This document shows positions 47,328-56,248 of a stretch of 64,000 nt of DNA, one piece after another; the stretch's first letter is position 1, and each line of letters starts with the position of its first letter. The stretch comes from Mesorhizobium mediterraneum (GTDB taxonomy: Bacteria > Pseudomonadota > Alphaproteobacteria > Rhizobiales > Rhizobiaceae), in the NCBI RefSeq assembly GCF_002284565.1, contig NZ_NPKI01000043.1:1-64000 (forward strand), given 5' to 3'. The translations under genes and the position numbers were made by a program. The notes beneath the pieces are model-generated. The model was not told where the DNA came from. It ran no database searches and saw only the letters and a program-made list of their open reading frames with translations.

Positions 47328-47861
47328 TCAGGCGGCCAGGCTGACGTTGCCCGTCTCTCCAACCAGCCGGCAGGCCTCGATAACGGCTTGTTCGGTGCGG
47401 TTGCGGATCGCTTCGGATACGATGACGCCATCGGCGAAGTCTCGGTCGGAGGCGTAGATGCCTGTCGGGATGGTCAATGCTTCGAAGAAGCCGAAGAGCG
47501 GCCGAAGCTGATGTTCCACCACGAGGGAATGACGTTCTCCGCCTCCTGTCGCCACGAGGATGATTGGCTTTCCTTTGAGCGAGGACGGTTCCAGCAGATC
47601 GAAGAAATGCTTGAAAAGCCCGGTGTAGCTGCCTTTGAACTTCGGCGAGCCAACCACCAGGACAGCGGCGTTCGACAATTGCTCGATGATGTTTCGGGCC
47701 GAAAGGTCAAGGTCGCCAAGCCGCTTAGACTGCGCAAAGGAAGGGCCTAAATCCTGGATGTCGAAAGTAGCTGAGGATGCGCCAATCTTCTTCGCTACTT
47801 GTCCGACTATGTGGTCGACAAACCCCCTTGTCTTCGAAGGGCGAGTAAGATTGCGGTAGAG
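47328..47861 (-). pseudogene. NADPH-dependent FMN reductase (SsuE/MsuE family), start missing
   Basis: The frame is open from 47861 to 47328. It reads LTRPSKTRGFVDHIVGQVAK, DIQDLGPSFAQSKRLGDLDL, then the flavodoxin-like core LSNAAVLVVGSPKFKGSYTG and VATGGGERHSLVVEHQLRPL. The usual first ~15 residues are absent: a TAA occurs at 47862-47864 and no ATG or good GTG/TTG start precedes the conserved part. An internal TTG at 47678 would give only a truncated protein. It would have supplied reduced FMN to the neighbouring monooxygenase. Confidence 0.7.
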
Positions 47862-48931
47862 TTAAAAGAGGGAGCAGATTTCAAAAATAGGGGGCCAATC
47901 GGATGAAGTTTGCGGAACATAGACTGCATGGGGTCAATCCATGTTGACTGAAAGCATCGGCTGTGCTGCCTGCCGCTCACGACTTGGGGTTGATCACCCC
48001 TTCGACCCCTTGGCGCACGCACATGCTCCGCGATTGACAAAGCGTACGAGCAGGTCGGATCTCGATCAGGAGGCCGTTACGCGGAGTGTGCGCGCGCGGA
48101 CAGCGGCGCGAAGTCATCTCGATCGGGCAAACTGGATGGTCACGACCGGTTATAAGTTGTTCTCGGAACGAGAGTGAACGGGCGGCGACACGCGCTGCTT
48201 GTCAGACCCAATCACGGCGTGCCCACGAGAGGCGGATGGAGGGATAGTTGCCAAGCCTGCTCGTGTAAAAGGCAGGCGCTGATTGCGTCTGTGCGCTCAA
48301 CGGCGGCCGCGGCCATGGCTTGGAAGGCGCAGCAAGACGGACACGTTGAAATCGTGTCGGGGGTGCGCGTCAAAGCCGGGCGATATTCCAACGTCATCAC
48401 AAGAGCCGGAAGCATGTATATTCGCGACCTGGTAAGCCGCGCGGTGACGGCGTGTCGGAGGTTGAGAAGCTCGACCCGGGGCTCTCTTGCATTTCACCAT
48501 GACTGCTACCGGATTTCGCCTGCCGAGTGCCGTCTGGCATCGCCAAGGAGTAGATCGAGGCCAGCGGCTTAGAACGTCCTAATTGCCGGAAGAATTAACT
48601 TGAGACATTCCAGGCGATAATGCCGGATCCGCCCAGATTGGACTGGCCGCCGAGTAGCCCAGAGCTGGCTCACTCCGGGCGGTTTGACAAGCCGGCCTTC
48701 GTGGCTGTAGCACGATCCAAAGCTGAAAGTCGCAAGGCAGAACTGAACAGCCCTTCGGGCTGCGACCCTGACCCAGCTTACACCCAATTCGGCGCCCCAT
48801 CGCGCATCAGCTTGGTGATGCAATATCTCCGGTTGAGAGCGCGATTACGGAACTTGGTTGTGACGCAGCTGTGCGCAAACGCGCAGCTGTCAGCAGGTGA
48901 GCGAAGAAGCATTTGATGGAGGTGAGAAGTC
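47862..48931. other. about 1 kb without a recognised gene
   Basis: Short frames occur on both strands (the longest 48174-48572, plus), none with family features. The end holds the ribosome-binding site GGAGGTGAG of the second MFS gene. Confidence 0.35.
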
Positions 48932-50578
48932 ATGCGGCCCGAAAATTCCTCGCCCTTCGCGGCAGCCACACTGATGCCTCTTCAGAACCCGGTCTTTCGT
49001 TCGATCTGGACTGCCACGCAGATTTCAAGCCTCGGCTGGCTCGTTCAGAGCGTGGGTATCAGCTGGCTCATGGCGACGACTTCAGCCTCCGACCTGATGG
49101 TCGCGCTTGTTCAGGCTGCGTCGACACTGCCGGCCTTCTTCTTGTCTATCCTTGCTGGAGCTATTGCCGACAGTTTGAGCCGTCGCGGGGTGATGCTTGC
49201 CGGACATTGTCTGATCGCACTGGCATCCATGACGCTGGCTCTCTCGGTGGGGCTCGGCTTTGCCAATCCATGGCTGATCCTGGGGCTCAGCTTCTTGGCC
49301 GGATGCGGTTTCGCCTTGAATGATCCAGCCTGGCATGCCTCCGTCGGGGACATCCTGGAAAAGCGCCATATACCGGCTGCAGTCACGCTGATGTCGGTGG
49401 GTTACAACGTTGTTCGTAGCATAGGCCCAGCGCTGGGCGGTGCGATTTTGGCCTTCCTGGGACCTCTCACGGCTTTCGCTTTTGCGGCGCTGAGCGACCT
49501 GGTCCCATTGAGCGCTGTCCTGCGCTCGAAATGGCGGGTGCGCTCTTCGCCTCTTCCCCGCGAGCGGATGACAACTGCCATTCATGATGGCATGCGCTTC
49601 ACAGCAATCTCGTCAGAGATTAGAGTGGCGATTGTGCGTGCAACCCTGTTCGGGCTGTCAAGCATCTCGATCCTTGCTCTGCTCCCGCTTTTGGTCCGCG
49701 ACCAGCTCGCGGGCGGCCCAATCGTTTACGGCGTCCTCTTGGCCGGCTTCGGCGCCGGCGCCTTTGTCGCGGGTATCAGCAACGGCTATCTGAGGCGCAT
49801 CGCTTCGCAAGAACTGTTGATCACGCTTGCGTGCATAGGCTGCTCAACGTGCTGCCTTTTGCTTGCTCTCACCTCATCGGTGGCTGTTGCGGCGATCGCG
49901 CTCGCCATCGGCGGCGCAGGCTGGGTTGTGACCTGGACCGGAACCGACGTGTGCGTGCAGCTGGCAAGCCCCAGGTGGGTCGTTGGTCGCACTCTATCGA
50001 TCTACTACGCTTTGACCTATGGCGGCATGGCAGCTGGCAGCTGGATCTGGGGTGCGGTTGCGCAGAACTACTCGATCACCTGGGCCTTGGAAGGCGCTGC
50101 AGTGGCGTTGCTGCTTGTCGCAGCAGCGGGAAAGATATTGCCCATTAGACTTTGGGAAGAATCGGATCAGGGCGCTTCCGACTTCACTCCACCGGAACTG
50201 GCACTCACTGTCAGGCCGAGGAGTGGTCCGATCGTGGTCAAGGTGGAATATTCGATTCCCGAAGCCAACATCGAGGCTTTCCTGCATTGCATGCGCCAAC
50301 GGCGGCGCGTCCAGAGCCGTGCCGGTGCGCGCAACTGGACGCTCCAGAGAAACCTTCTGAATCCGACGCTGTGGACCGAGACATTCCGCACGCCCACCTG
50401 GACGGATTATCTTCGTCTAAACCATCGGCTGACCGTGGCTGACAGGGAACTGGGCGAGCGCCTTGCCGCTCTGCAGGTCGGTGATTGTCCTCCTCGTCTG
50501 ACACTTTCGATCGAGCGATCGACAAGCCCGGCGTCCGACAGGCAAGTTCAGCCTGTGCCGTTTGTGTCGCGTCCCTGA
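48932..50578 (+). CDS. MFS exporter with C-terminal ABM-like domain (copy 2)
   Basis: A 548-residue paralogue of the gene at 39441, intact. MFS part: ISSLGWLVQSVGISWLMATT, GAIADSLSRRGVMLAGHCLI, GYNVVRSIGPALGGAILAFL. ABM-like tail: VKVEYSIPEANIEAFLHCMR, ARNWTLQRNLLNPTLWTETF. GGAGGTGAGAAGTC precedes the ATG. It probably exports the same kind of compound as copy 1. It stands alone, with no regulator adjacent. Confidence 0.87.
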   Translation: MRPENSSPFAAATLMPLQNPVFRSIWTATQISSLGWLVQSVGISWLMATTSASDLMVALVQAASTLPAFFLSILAGAIADSLSRRGVMLAGHCLIALASMTLALSVGLGFANPWLILGLSFLAGCGFALNDPAWHASVGDILEKRHIPAAVTLMSVGYNVVRSIGPALGGAILAFLGPLTAFAFAALSDLVPLSAVLRSKWRVRSSPLPRERMTTAIHDGMRFTAISSEIRVAIVRATLFGLSSISILALLPLLVRDQLAGGPIVYGVLLAGFGAGAFVAGISNGYLRRIASQELLITLACIGCSTCCLLLALTSSVAVAAIALAIGGAGWVVTWTGTDVCVQLASPRWVVGRTLSIYYALTYGGMAAGSWIWGAVAQNYSITWALEGAAVALLLVAAAGKILPIRLWEESDQGASDFTPPELALTVRPRSGPIVVKVEYSIPEANIEAFLHCMRQRRRVQSRAGARNWTLQRNLLNPTLWTETFRTPTWTDYLRLNHRLTVADRELGERLAALQVGDCPPRLTLSIERSTSPASDRQVQPVPFVSRP

Positions 50579-51461
50579 GTTCGTCCGAAAGAGCACCACG
50601 CTCGGCGGGAAGGAGTGCCGTTTCCCTTTTTTGAGAGTCGCTGAAAAGCCCTTCGCCTAAACCGGATTATTGTGGGTCTTCTGTCGTATTTGCGACGCGC
50701 ATCGCGAGGTAGGATGGCAGTCGAAAGCTCAGAAGGAACAATGGAGCTAGTCGCCCGGCCAGCTCACATCTGGCTATAAACTCCGCAGCCCAGTTAGTGC
50801 CGTTGGGAAGGGTGACCAGCGTTAAGGCGGCACAGACCGCCACGCTCACACAGCCATTCTCCAGAGGGATGATCATCAACGGCCCGGCGGTGAGGAGGGT
50901 CAGCCGGCTGAAAGAGGACAATGGCAATGCCGCAATCACAAGACCGACGCTACGATACGGCCGGTTCACGGCTCGCCGGCCAAAAATGGAGGTCCGGCTT
51001 CGCAATCGAGGCACCGTCACGTGCTGTTCGCGGCCCCGGCGGCTTTGCAGTCTGCTGTCCCCAGAGCGAAGCCCGGACCAACTGAGCTTTGCGTCTTTTG
51101 GATCCCCGGTCGTCAGCACCACGGTTGTCGCGCCGAACTGCACGGGAGCGCCGTCGGTTGGAATCCCAGTCCGACCTGAGGTGCATTTCCTCCGGCTTCG
51201 AAGCTGTGACCGTGCCGATAGCTTCGCATCAATCATGCGCGGCTCGCTTTACTCGCGTTTCAGCCGTTTTTGAGGAAGTGACGCCGGTCCGAAAATAGGC
51301 GCGATCGGCCTGCGTGCCGTTCACACGATTTTCTCCTCTGGTCCATTTTCGAGCGGCAACAAGCGAGGTTAAAAGCGAAGCTGAACTACCCAGAACACTA
51401 CTTGGTATCGGATGCCCAGCGACGGGAGCTTGATCTCCTTGTCGGGAAGAGACTGATCGTC
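50579..51461. other. gap between MFS copies 2 and 3
   Basis: A minus frame (50667-51236) with hydrophobic stretches crosses this region (VGLVIAALPLSSFSRLTLLT), but it has no recognised family and no good start. I regard it as unproven. Confidence 0.3.
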
Positions 51462-53100
51462 ATGCCTTCGACCGACGAAAACGCATCCATAGGGTTGCTG
51501 GCGCCGCTGAAGAACCCGACATTTCATTCGATCTTTCTGGCTTCGCAGCTTTCGAGCCTGGGCTGGCTGATGCAAACGGTGGCGCTTGGCTGGCTGATGG
51601 CCACGGTTTCCAGCTCGGACGTTCTGGTTGCGCTGGTCCAGGCCTCGTCGACTTTGCCGGCGTTCTTTCTGGCAGTGTTCGTTGGCGCCATTGCCGACAA
51701 CTATAGCCGCCGCATGGTCATGATCGTCGGTCGCAGCCTGATGATGGCAGCCTCCGCCATGCTGACGATCCTGATGGCCTTGGGGGTTACCAATCCGTGG
51801 ATGATCCTTGCGTTCAGCTTTCTCGACGGCTGCGGCATCGCGCTCAGCGACCCCGCCTGGCGAGCCTCGATCGGCGATATGCTGGAGCGCCGCCAACTGT
51901 CGGCCGCGGTCACGCTGCTCAATGTCGGGTTCAACACGGTCCGCAGTGTCGGCCCCGCGCTCGGCGGCATCATCGTGGCTGCTTTCGGGCCACTTGTCAC
52001 ATTCGCGCTCACCACCTTGGGCTTTGTTGCCCCTCTCACTGCCTTGTGGCGCAACAAGTGGACGGTCCAGACCTCATCTCTCCCGCGCGAAGCCTTGATG
52101 ACCGCCGTGTTCGATGGCCTACGTTTCACGGCCATATCCTCGGAAATCAAAGCGACCATCGTCCGCTGCACCCTGTTTGGGTTTGCAAGCACCTCCACAT
52201 TGGCGCTGCTGCCGCTGGTTGCCCGCGACATTTTGAAGGGCGGTCCGGTCGGCTACGGTATCATGATGGGTGGCTTCGGCGCCGGCGCACTTGCGGCCGG
52301 GCTCATGAACCCGACGCTCAGGCGGACACCGACCCAGGAATGGCTGGTGGTTCTTGCCTGTATCGCGCCATATGTGAGGTTTCCCTTGCGCTCACGTCCT
52401 CCCTTGCAGTCACAACGGTCTGCCTTGCCGTTGGCGGCGCAGGCTGGGTAATGGCATGTCCGGACTTGGCGTGAACGTGCAACTGGCAAGCCCGCGCTGG
52501 ATCGTTGGCCGAACGATCTCGATCTATAGCGCGTTCACCTATGGCGGCATCGCCGCCGGCAGCTGGTTTTGGGGCGTTATCGTCCAAAACTACTCGCTTC
52601 CCTCGGCGATTGCTTGGTCGGCTCTGGCAACGCTGGCCGTCGCAGCACTCGGGTTCAAACTGCCGATCAGCAACCGTTCCGCGTCGGAGCTCGAGCCGTC
52701 GGGTGGCTTCTGCGCGCCGGCGGTCGCGCTTGATCTGAAACCAACGAGCGGGCCCATCCTTGTCACGACCGAATACGCGATCCTTGAGCAAGACGTAGAT
52801 CAATTCCTGGAAATCATGCAGAAGCGCCGCTATGCGCAAAGTCGCATCGGTGCTCGGCAATGGACACTCACGCGCGATGTTCAGCAGCCATCACGATAGG
52901 TCGAGTCGTATCAGACCCCAACCTGGACGGACTATCATCGCCTTCATCATCGCCTTACGGAAGCGGATGAAGAACTGGGCCAGGCACTCCTGAAACTCAC
53001 TGCAACGACGAGCCCACCACGAACAAGCATCCTGGTCGAGCGCCCCGCTGGCCCGGTGCGCAAGTCTCATTCGCCAATGGCGTATATATCGCACAAATGA
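51462..53100 (+). pseudogene. MFS exporter with ABM-like domain (copy 3), broken
   Basis: The start at 51462 (MPSTDENASIGLLAPLKNPT) and the MFS body (GAIADNYSRRMVMIVGRSLM, NVGFNTVRSVGPALGGIIVA) are clear. Frame changes occur near 52370 (after LACIA) and 52455 (after GGAGWVMAC). The ABM-like tail is then interrupted by TAG at 52897-52899, where the paralogues have Trp (ETFRTPTW versus ESYQTPTW). The remaining tail runs in frame to TGA 53098-53100. At least three lesions. Confidence 0.85.
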
Positions 53101-53230
53101 AGGAGGCGGGCTGGAACGAAGAATGTCATCCCGTTGAATTATTCGACGGGGTCATGTCAACACGGGCGGAAGCGCCCTGCGCGCCGCTGGCGTTCTTCCT
53201 GTGGCTGGAACGATTTGTGCGGCAAGTGAC

Positions 53231-54193
53231 ATGATGGTGGCGACGAACGATACTGCAGCAGTGGAACGGGTCGTTGCGGCCGCTTTGGAGGCGGAGTACC
53301 GCCTTTCGGCCGAGGTCCGCACGGTCGTCCGCGGCGTCAACTGGACGCTTGCTGCAGGGCCGGACGGAGCGCCAGTGGCCTATGTTCGCCTGTACCGGCC
53401 CGAAGGTCGGCCGAAGGCCGAGATAGCGGCCGAGCTTGCGGTGCTCGATGCCGTAGTGGCCACCGATCGACTGGACGTGGCAAGGGCCGTGGCTAGTCAG
53501 AAGGGGCAACTGCTGACGCAGCTGGAGGTGCCGGGGTCCGGCACCCGGCCAATGGCCGTGTTTCAGGTGGCGGCGGGCGAGCCGGTGCGCGCGCGTCCCG
53601 ATGATCTGCGGGCTGCCGGCGCGGCATTGGCCGACCTGCATGGTCAGACGCAGCTGGCCGCGCTCGCGCCCCAACGCGAGCTGGTGGCCGAGGCGGAGGT
53701 TGATCGGACCATCGCCCGGATTGAGGACGGCTTCGCCACTGAGCGCGCTAGGCTGGTGGCCGCGGTGGCCGATTTGCGCGCTCAAGGAATGAACCGGGCG
53801 GCGGGACCTGCAGGATTCTGCCACGGCGATTTTCGGCTGGCCAACCTGCACAGGACTATCGATCGAATTGTGATGTTCGACTTTGATGATTGCGGCCTTG
53901 GCCCACAGTGGCTCGATCTGGCCACCGTCGGCTGGTGGCTGGAACTGGCAACGGGCGACGGCGCCGCCGAGTTGTGGCGAGCGTTCCTCACTGGTTATGG
54001 TCGGGCGAAAGGCGACGCCGAGCTAGACAATTCCCTGCGGTGGCTTGTGGCAGTCCAGCACCTGCGGTCGCTGCGTTTCTTGCAGGACTACTGCCGCTTG
54101 GATGCCGAAACCTGGGTTGATGCCCTAGGGAGTGCCGCTGGTATGGTCGAGCGGGCTGCCAGCGGTTCCCTACGCTTCTTGAGGGGCTCGTGA
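53231..54193 (+). CDS. phosphotransferase (APH/kinase-like family)
   Basis: About 320 residues with aminoglycoside-phosphotransferase/homoserine-kinase-type motifs: GFCHGDFRLANLH (catalytic Asp and Asn) and VMFDFDDCGLGPQWLDLATV (metal-binding DFD). The N-lobe includes VAYVRLYRPEGRPKAEIAAE with the ATP-contacting Glu region. The ATG at 53231 was preferred to 53201, with modest support. It is followed almost directly by a GNAT gene. Such pairs occur in antibiotic resistance and in amino-alcohol metabolism; the substrate is unknown. Confidence 0.8.
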   Translation: MMVATNDTAAVERVVAAALEAEYRLSAEVRTVVRGVNWTLAAGPDGAPVAYVRLYRPEGRPKAEIAAELAVLDAVVATDRLDVARAVASQKGQLLTQLEVPGSGTRPMAVFQVAAGEPVRARPDDLRAAGAALADLHGQTQLAALAPQRELVAEAEVDRTIARIEDGFATERARLVAAVADLRAQGMNRAAGPAGFCHGDFRLANLHRTIDRIVMFDFDDCGLGPQWLDLATVGWWLELATGDGAAELWRAFLTGYGRAKGDAELDNSLRWLVAVQHLRSLRFLQDYCRLDAETWVDALGSAAGMVERAASGSLRFLRGS

Positions 54194-54221
54194 TAACCTC
54201 TTCGATGCCAGGCCGGCCGAC

Positions 54222-54653
54222 GTGCCGTGGCTGGCCGAGCTGCAGGCTGGGGAGGAATTCAACCGGTGGATTTCCACTCCGCCGCCTGTCGCAGAGCTTC
54301 GGACGGAAATCGAGGGGAAGCTGGTGGATATCGCGGCCGGGCGCGGCCACTACATTGTGGCCCGTTGGGCAGGAATGCCCGCGGGCTATGGGGCGGCCTA
54401 CCTGACCCCATGCCGGCGGCGGGCTCACATCGAGGTAGGAGTGCGCCCTGACCATTTCCACAAGGGGATCGGCACCGCGATCGTGGACGTGCTGATTCAG
54501 TACAAGCGGGCGGCATTCTTGGAGCGGCTGCTGGCGGTCGTGGATGCCCGCAACAAGGCCTGCCTGACCCTGCTACGCTCGCGCGGTTTCTTCGAGGCGC
54601 AGCCGGCTCCGAGGCCGGGCCTCGTTTCGTTGGTGCAGGACCCTGGAAACTGA
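54222..54653 (+). CDS. GNAT-family acetyltransferase
   Basis: 143 residues from GTG 54222. The acetyl-CoA motif A region is IEVGVRPDHFHKGIGTAIVD (Q/RxxGxG/A-type HKGIGT), then LAVVDARNKACLTLLRSRGF (motif B). In-frame sequence upstream (DNLFDARPADV) looks like the lost first strand, but no start codon is found before a TGA, so the N-terminus may be truncated. It lies just after the phosphotransferase gene. The acceptor is unknown. Confidence 0.65.
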   Translation: MPWLAELQAGEEFNRWISTPPPVAELRTEIEGKLVDIAAGRGHYIVARWAGMPAGYGAAYLTPCRRRAHIEVGVRPDHFHKGIGTAIVDVLIQYKRAAFLERLLAVVDARNKACLTLLRSRGFFEAQPAPRPGLVSLVQDPGN

Positions 54654-55210
54654 AAACTCGGCCCAAGATCGTGCCGCGGTTCAAGTCGCTCCGGGTGTAG
54701 ATCTGCGATCAGCGAGGTGATCGAAGACTTTGTTCGGCAGATTCGCGGGCTGCCGAATGTGATGAAGGAGTTGACGACCCGCTTCTGCCCTCCGCATGCG
54801 AGCCTGCGCACGACGGATCTCGAGTTTTTCGAGAACGGCTCGCATCAGCGCCCAGCCGTTTGCTCGAGTATCGTCATCGTCTGGAACCGCAAAGCGGTGA
54901 TCCGGCTTTGCCTCGAACGCGGCTTTGCTTGAGTCGACAATCGCATGAGCGACTCCAATGGAACGCCACGCATTAGTTCGCCGGCGATGCACGGGAAAGG
55001 CTTAACCGTGTGCGATTGCCAAATGTATGGAATTGCAAACAGCGATATGCGAAATTGCAATTGGCAAACGGTAAGCTCTCATTGGACGCTGCGTCCGCGA
55101 ACTGCGGGAGCTGGCGCGGTCCTGAAGAGCATAAGGCCATGCGCCGGTGGGGCGGCCGCAAATTCCATAAACAACGCGATCGCCAAGGCAGTGCGCGCCG
55201 CCCGAGGAAA
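54654..55210. other. no recognised gene
   Basis: Frames on both strands (for example minus 54681-54992) look like decayed coding DNA, perhaps IS-derived, but no family could be named. Confidence 0.3.
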
Positions 55211-56248
55211 CTACCGCTTCCGCCGCCAACCCAGGGCAGAGTTGTCCGCACACGACAGAAACCGTCTCAAGCTCAAACCGGCCAACAAAATGTAAGGCGG
55301 CATGGCAAGCGAATAGTGACCACAGTTCAATGCCAAAATAGTTAGCCTGGCTCCGGCGTTCTCCAGCCTCTGCATGAAACTCTCCGAGAGCGCCGGCAAT
55401 ACCACTTTGTCTCTCTTGGCCAACACGACGTGAAGATCGAGATCAGGCCTTGCCAGACTTTGTGCGTAGTTCTCTAAGTTAAGTGGACCCCAGGCCCTTC
55501 TGAGATCGGTCAGCTCAATCTCAGGCTCAAGGCTATCGCGTATCGATCGCGTCGCGCGGCCCGTCCAGACCATGTCCGCTAGACTCCCCGCCGTCAGGAA
55601 CAGCGAGGCTTTTGACACGGCCTGGTCGCGCGCAGCAATCAATCCCGCGACCCACGACCCTAAGCTCATACCAAGAACCGAAATCTCTCTATAGCCTTCG
55701 CTTTTCAACCAACGTATGAGCTTTCGCCCATCCAATACTGCCTGCCTTATGGACTGGATCGTTCGCCCGAGATTGGGGCTAAGCATATAATCGGCCTGGA
55801 CGGAGCCAGGACGGCTGCGCTCGAAGTGATACGGCATGGCAATCTCGACAACGGTGATACCACGCCGCGAGAAAAAACTGGCAATCCGACGGTTCCGCGT
55901 GCTTGCATTCCAATGGTGAAAGATCACCATCGCCCGATCAAACGACCCGCTTTCTGTGACTTTCGCCCAAACAACATTGTTCGGTTCGATATCAGTCGCA
56001 ATGTCCGACGGAAATTTTAGCCAGCCATCTTTCCATTCAAAACGCTCATCGCTCTCACTCGGCTCATCGAAAAAGGCTGGATCAGCCACGGCTTGGTCGG
56101 CAAGGACACAAAACTCCTCGATGCTTGCAATCTTCCCCGCGCCCGGAAAGGCGCGGTCCGCCTCAAGGATGAAATCCGTTGGTTTCTTCCCTACCTCACC
56201 GCGTCGCGCACGCCGCTCATCCCAACGATCAAGCCAGCTATGATACAC
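55211..56248 (-). CDS. rcgR: alpha/beta hydrolase, RcgR-like conjugation regulator
   Basis: A 345-residue alpha/beta hydrolase: nucleophile elbow SVLGMSLGSWVAGLI (GxSxG), acid loop VVLAKRDKVVLP, and C-terminal His in NCGHYSLAMPPY, in the right order. No signal peptide. It overlaps the upstream membrane-protein gene by 11 bases. This hydrolase-plus-membrane-protein pair beside VirB genes matches the rhizobial plasmid genes rcgR and rcgA, where RcgR inhibits conjugation and is thought to be a lactone hydrolase. Assignment rests on layout and fold, recalled from knowledge of the family. Confidence 0.6.
   Translation of the reverse strand: MYHSWLDRWDERRARRGEVGKKPTDFILEADRAFPGAGKIASIEEFCVLADQAVADPAFFDEPSESDERFEWKDGWLKFPSDIATDIEPNNVVWAKVTESGSFDRAMVIFHHWNASTRNRRIASFFSRRGITVVEIAMPYHFERSRPGSVQADYMLSPNLGRTIQSIRQAVLDGRKLIRWLKSEGYREISVLGMSLGSWVAGLIAARDQAVSKASLFLTAGSLADMVWTGRATRSIRDSLEPEIELTDLRRAWGPLNLENYAQSLARPDLDLHVVLAKRDKVVLPALSESFMQRLENAGARLTILALNCGHYSLAMPPYILLAGLSLRRFLSCADNSALGWRRKR

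Noticed and set aside
48174-48572. 132-codon plus frame in the 1-kb gap before MFS copy 2
   Set aside because: No recognisable domain, no ribosome-binding site and biased composition typical of chance frames in GC-rich DNA.
50667-51236. Minus-strand membrane protein between MFS copies 2 and 3
   Set aside because: Hydrophobic stretches but no family, poor start and unusual composition, so not supported as a gene.
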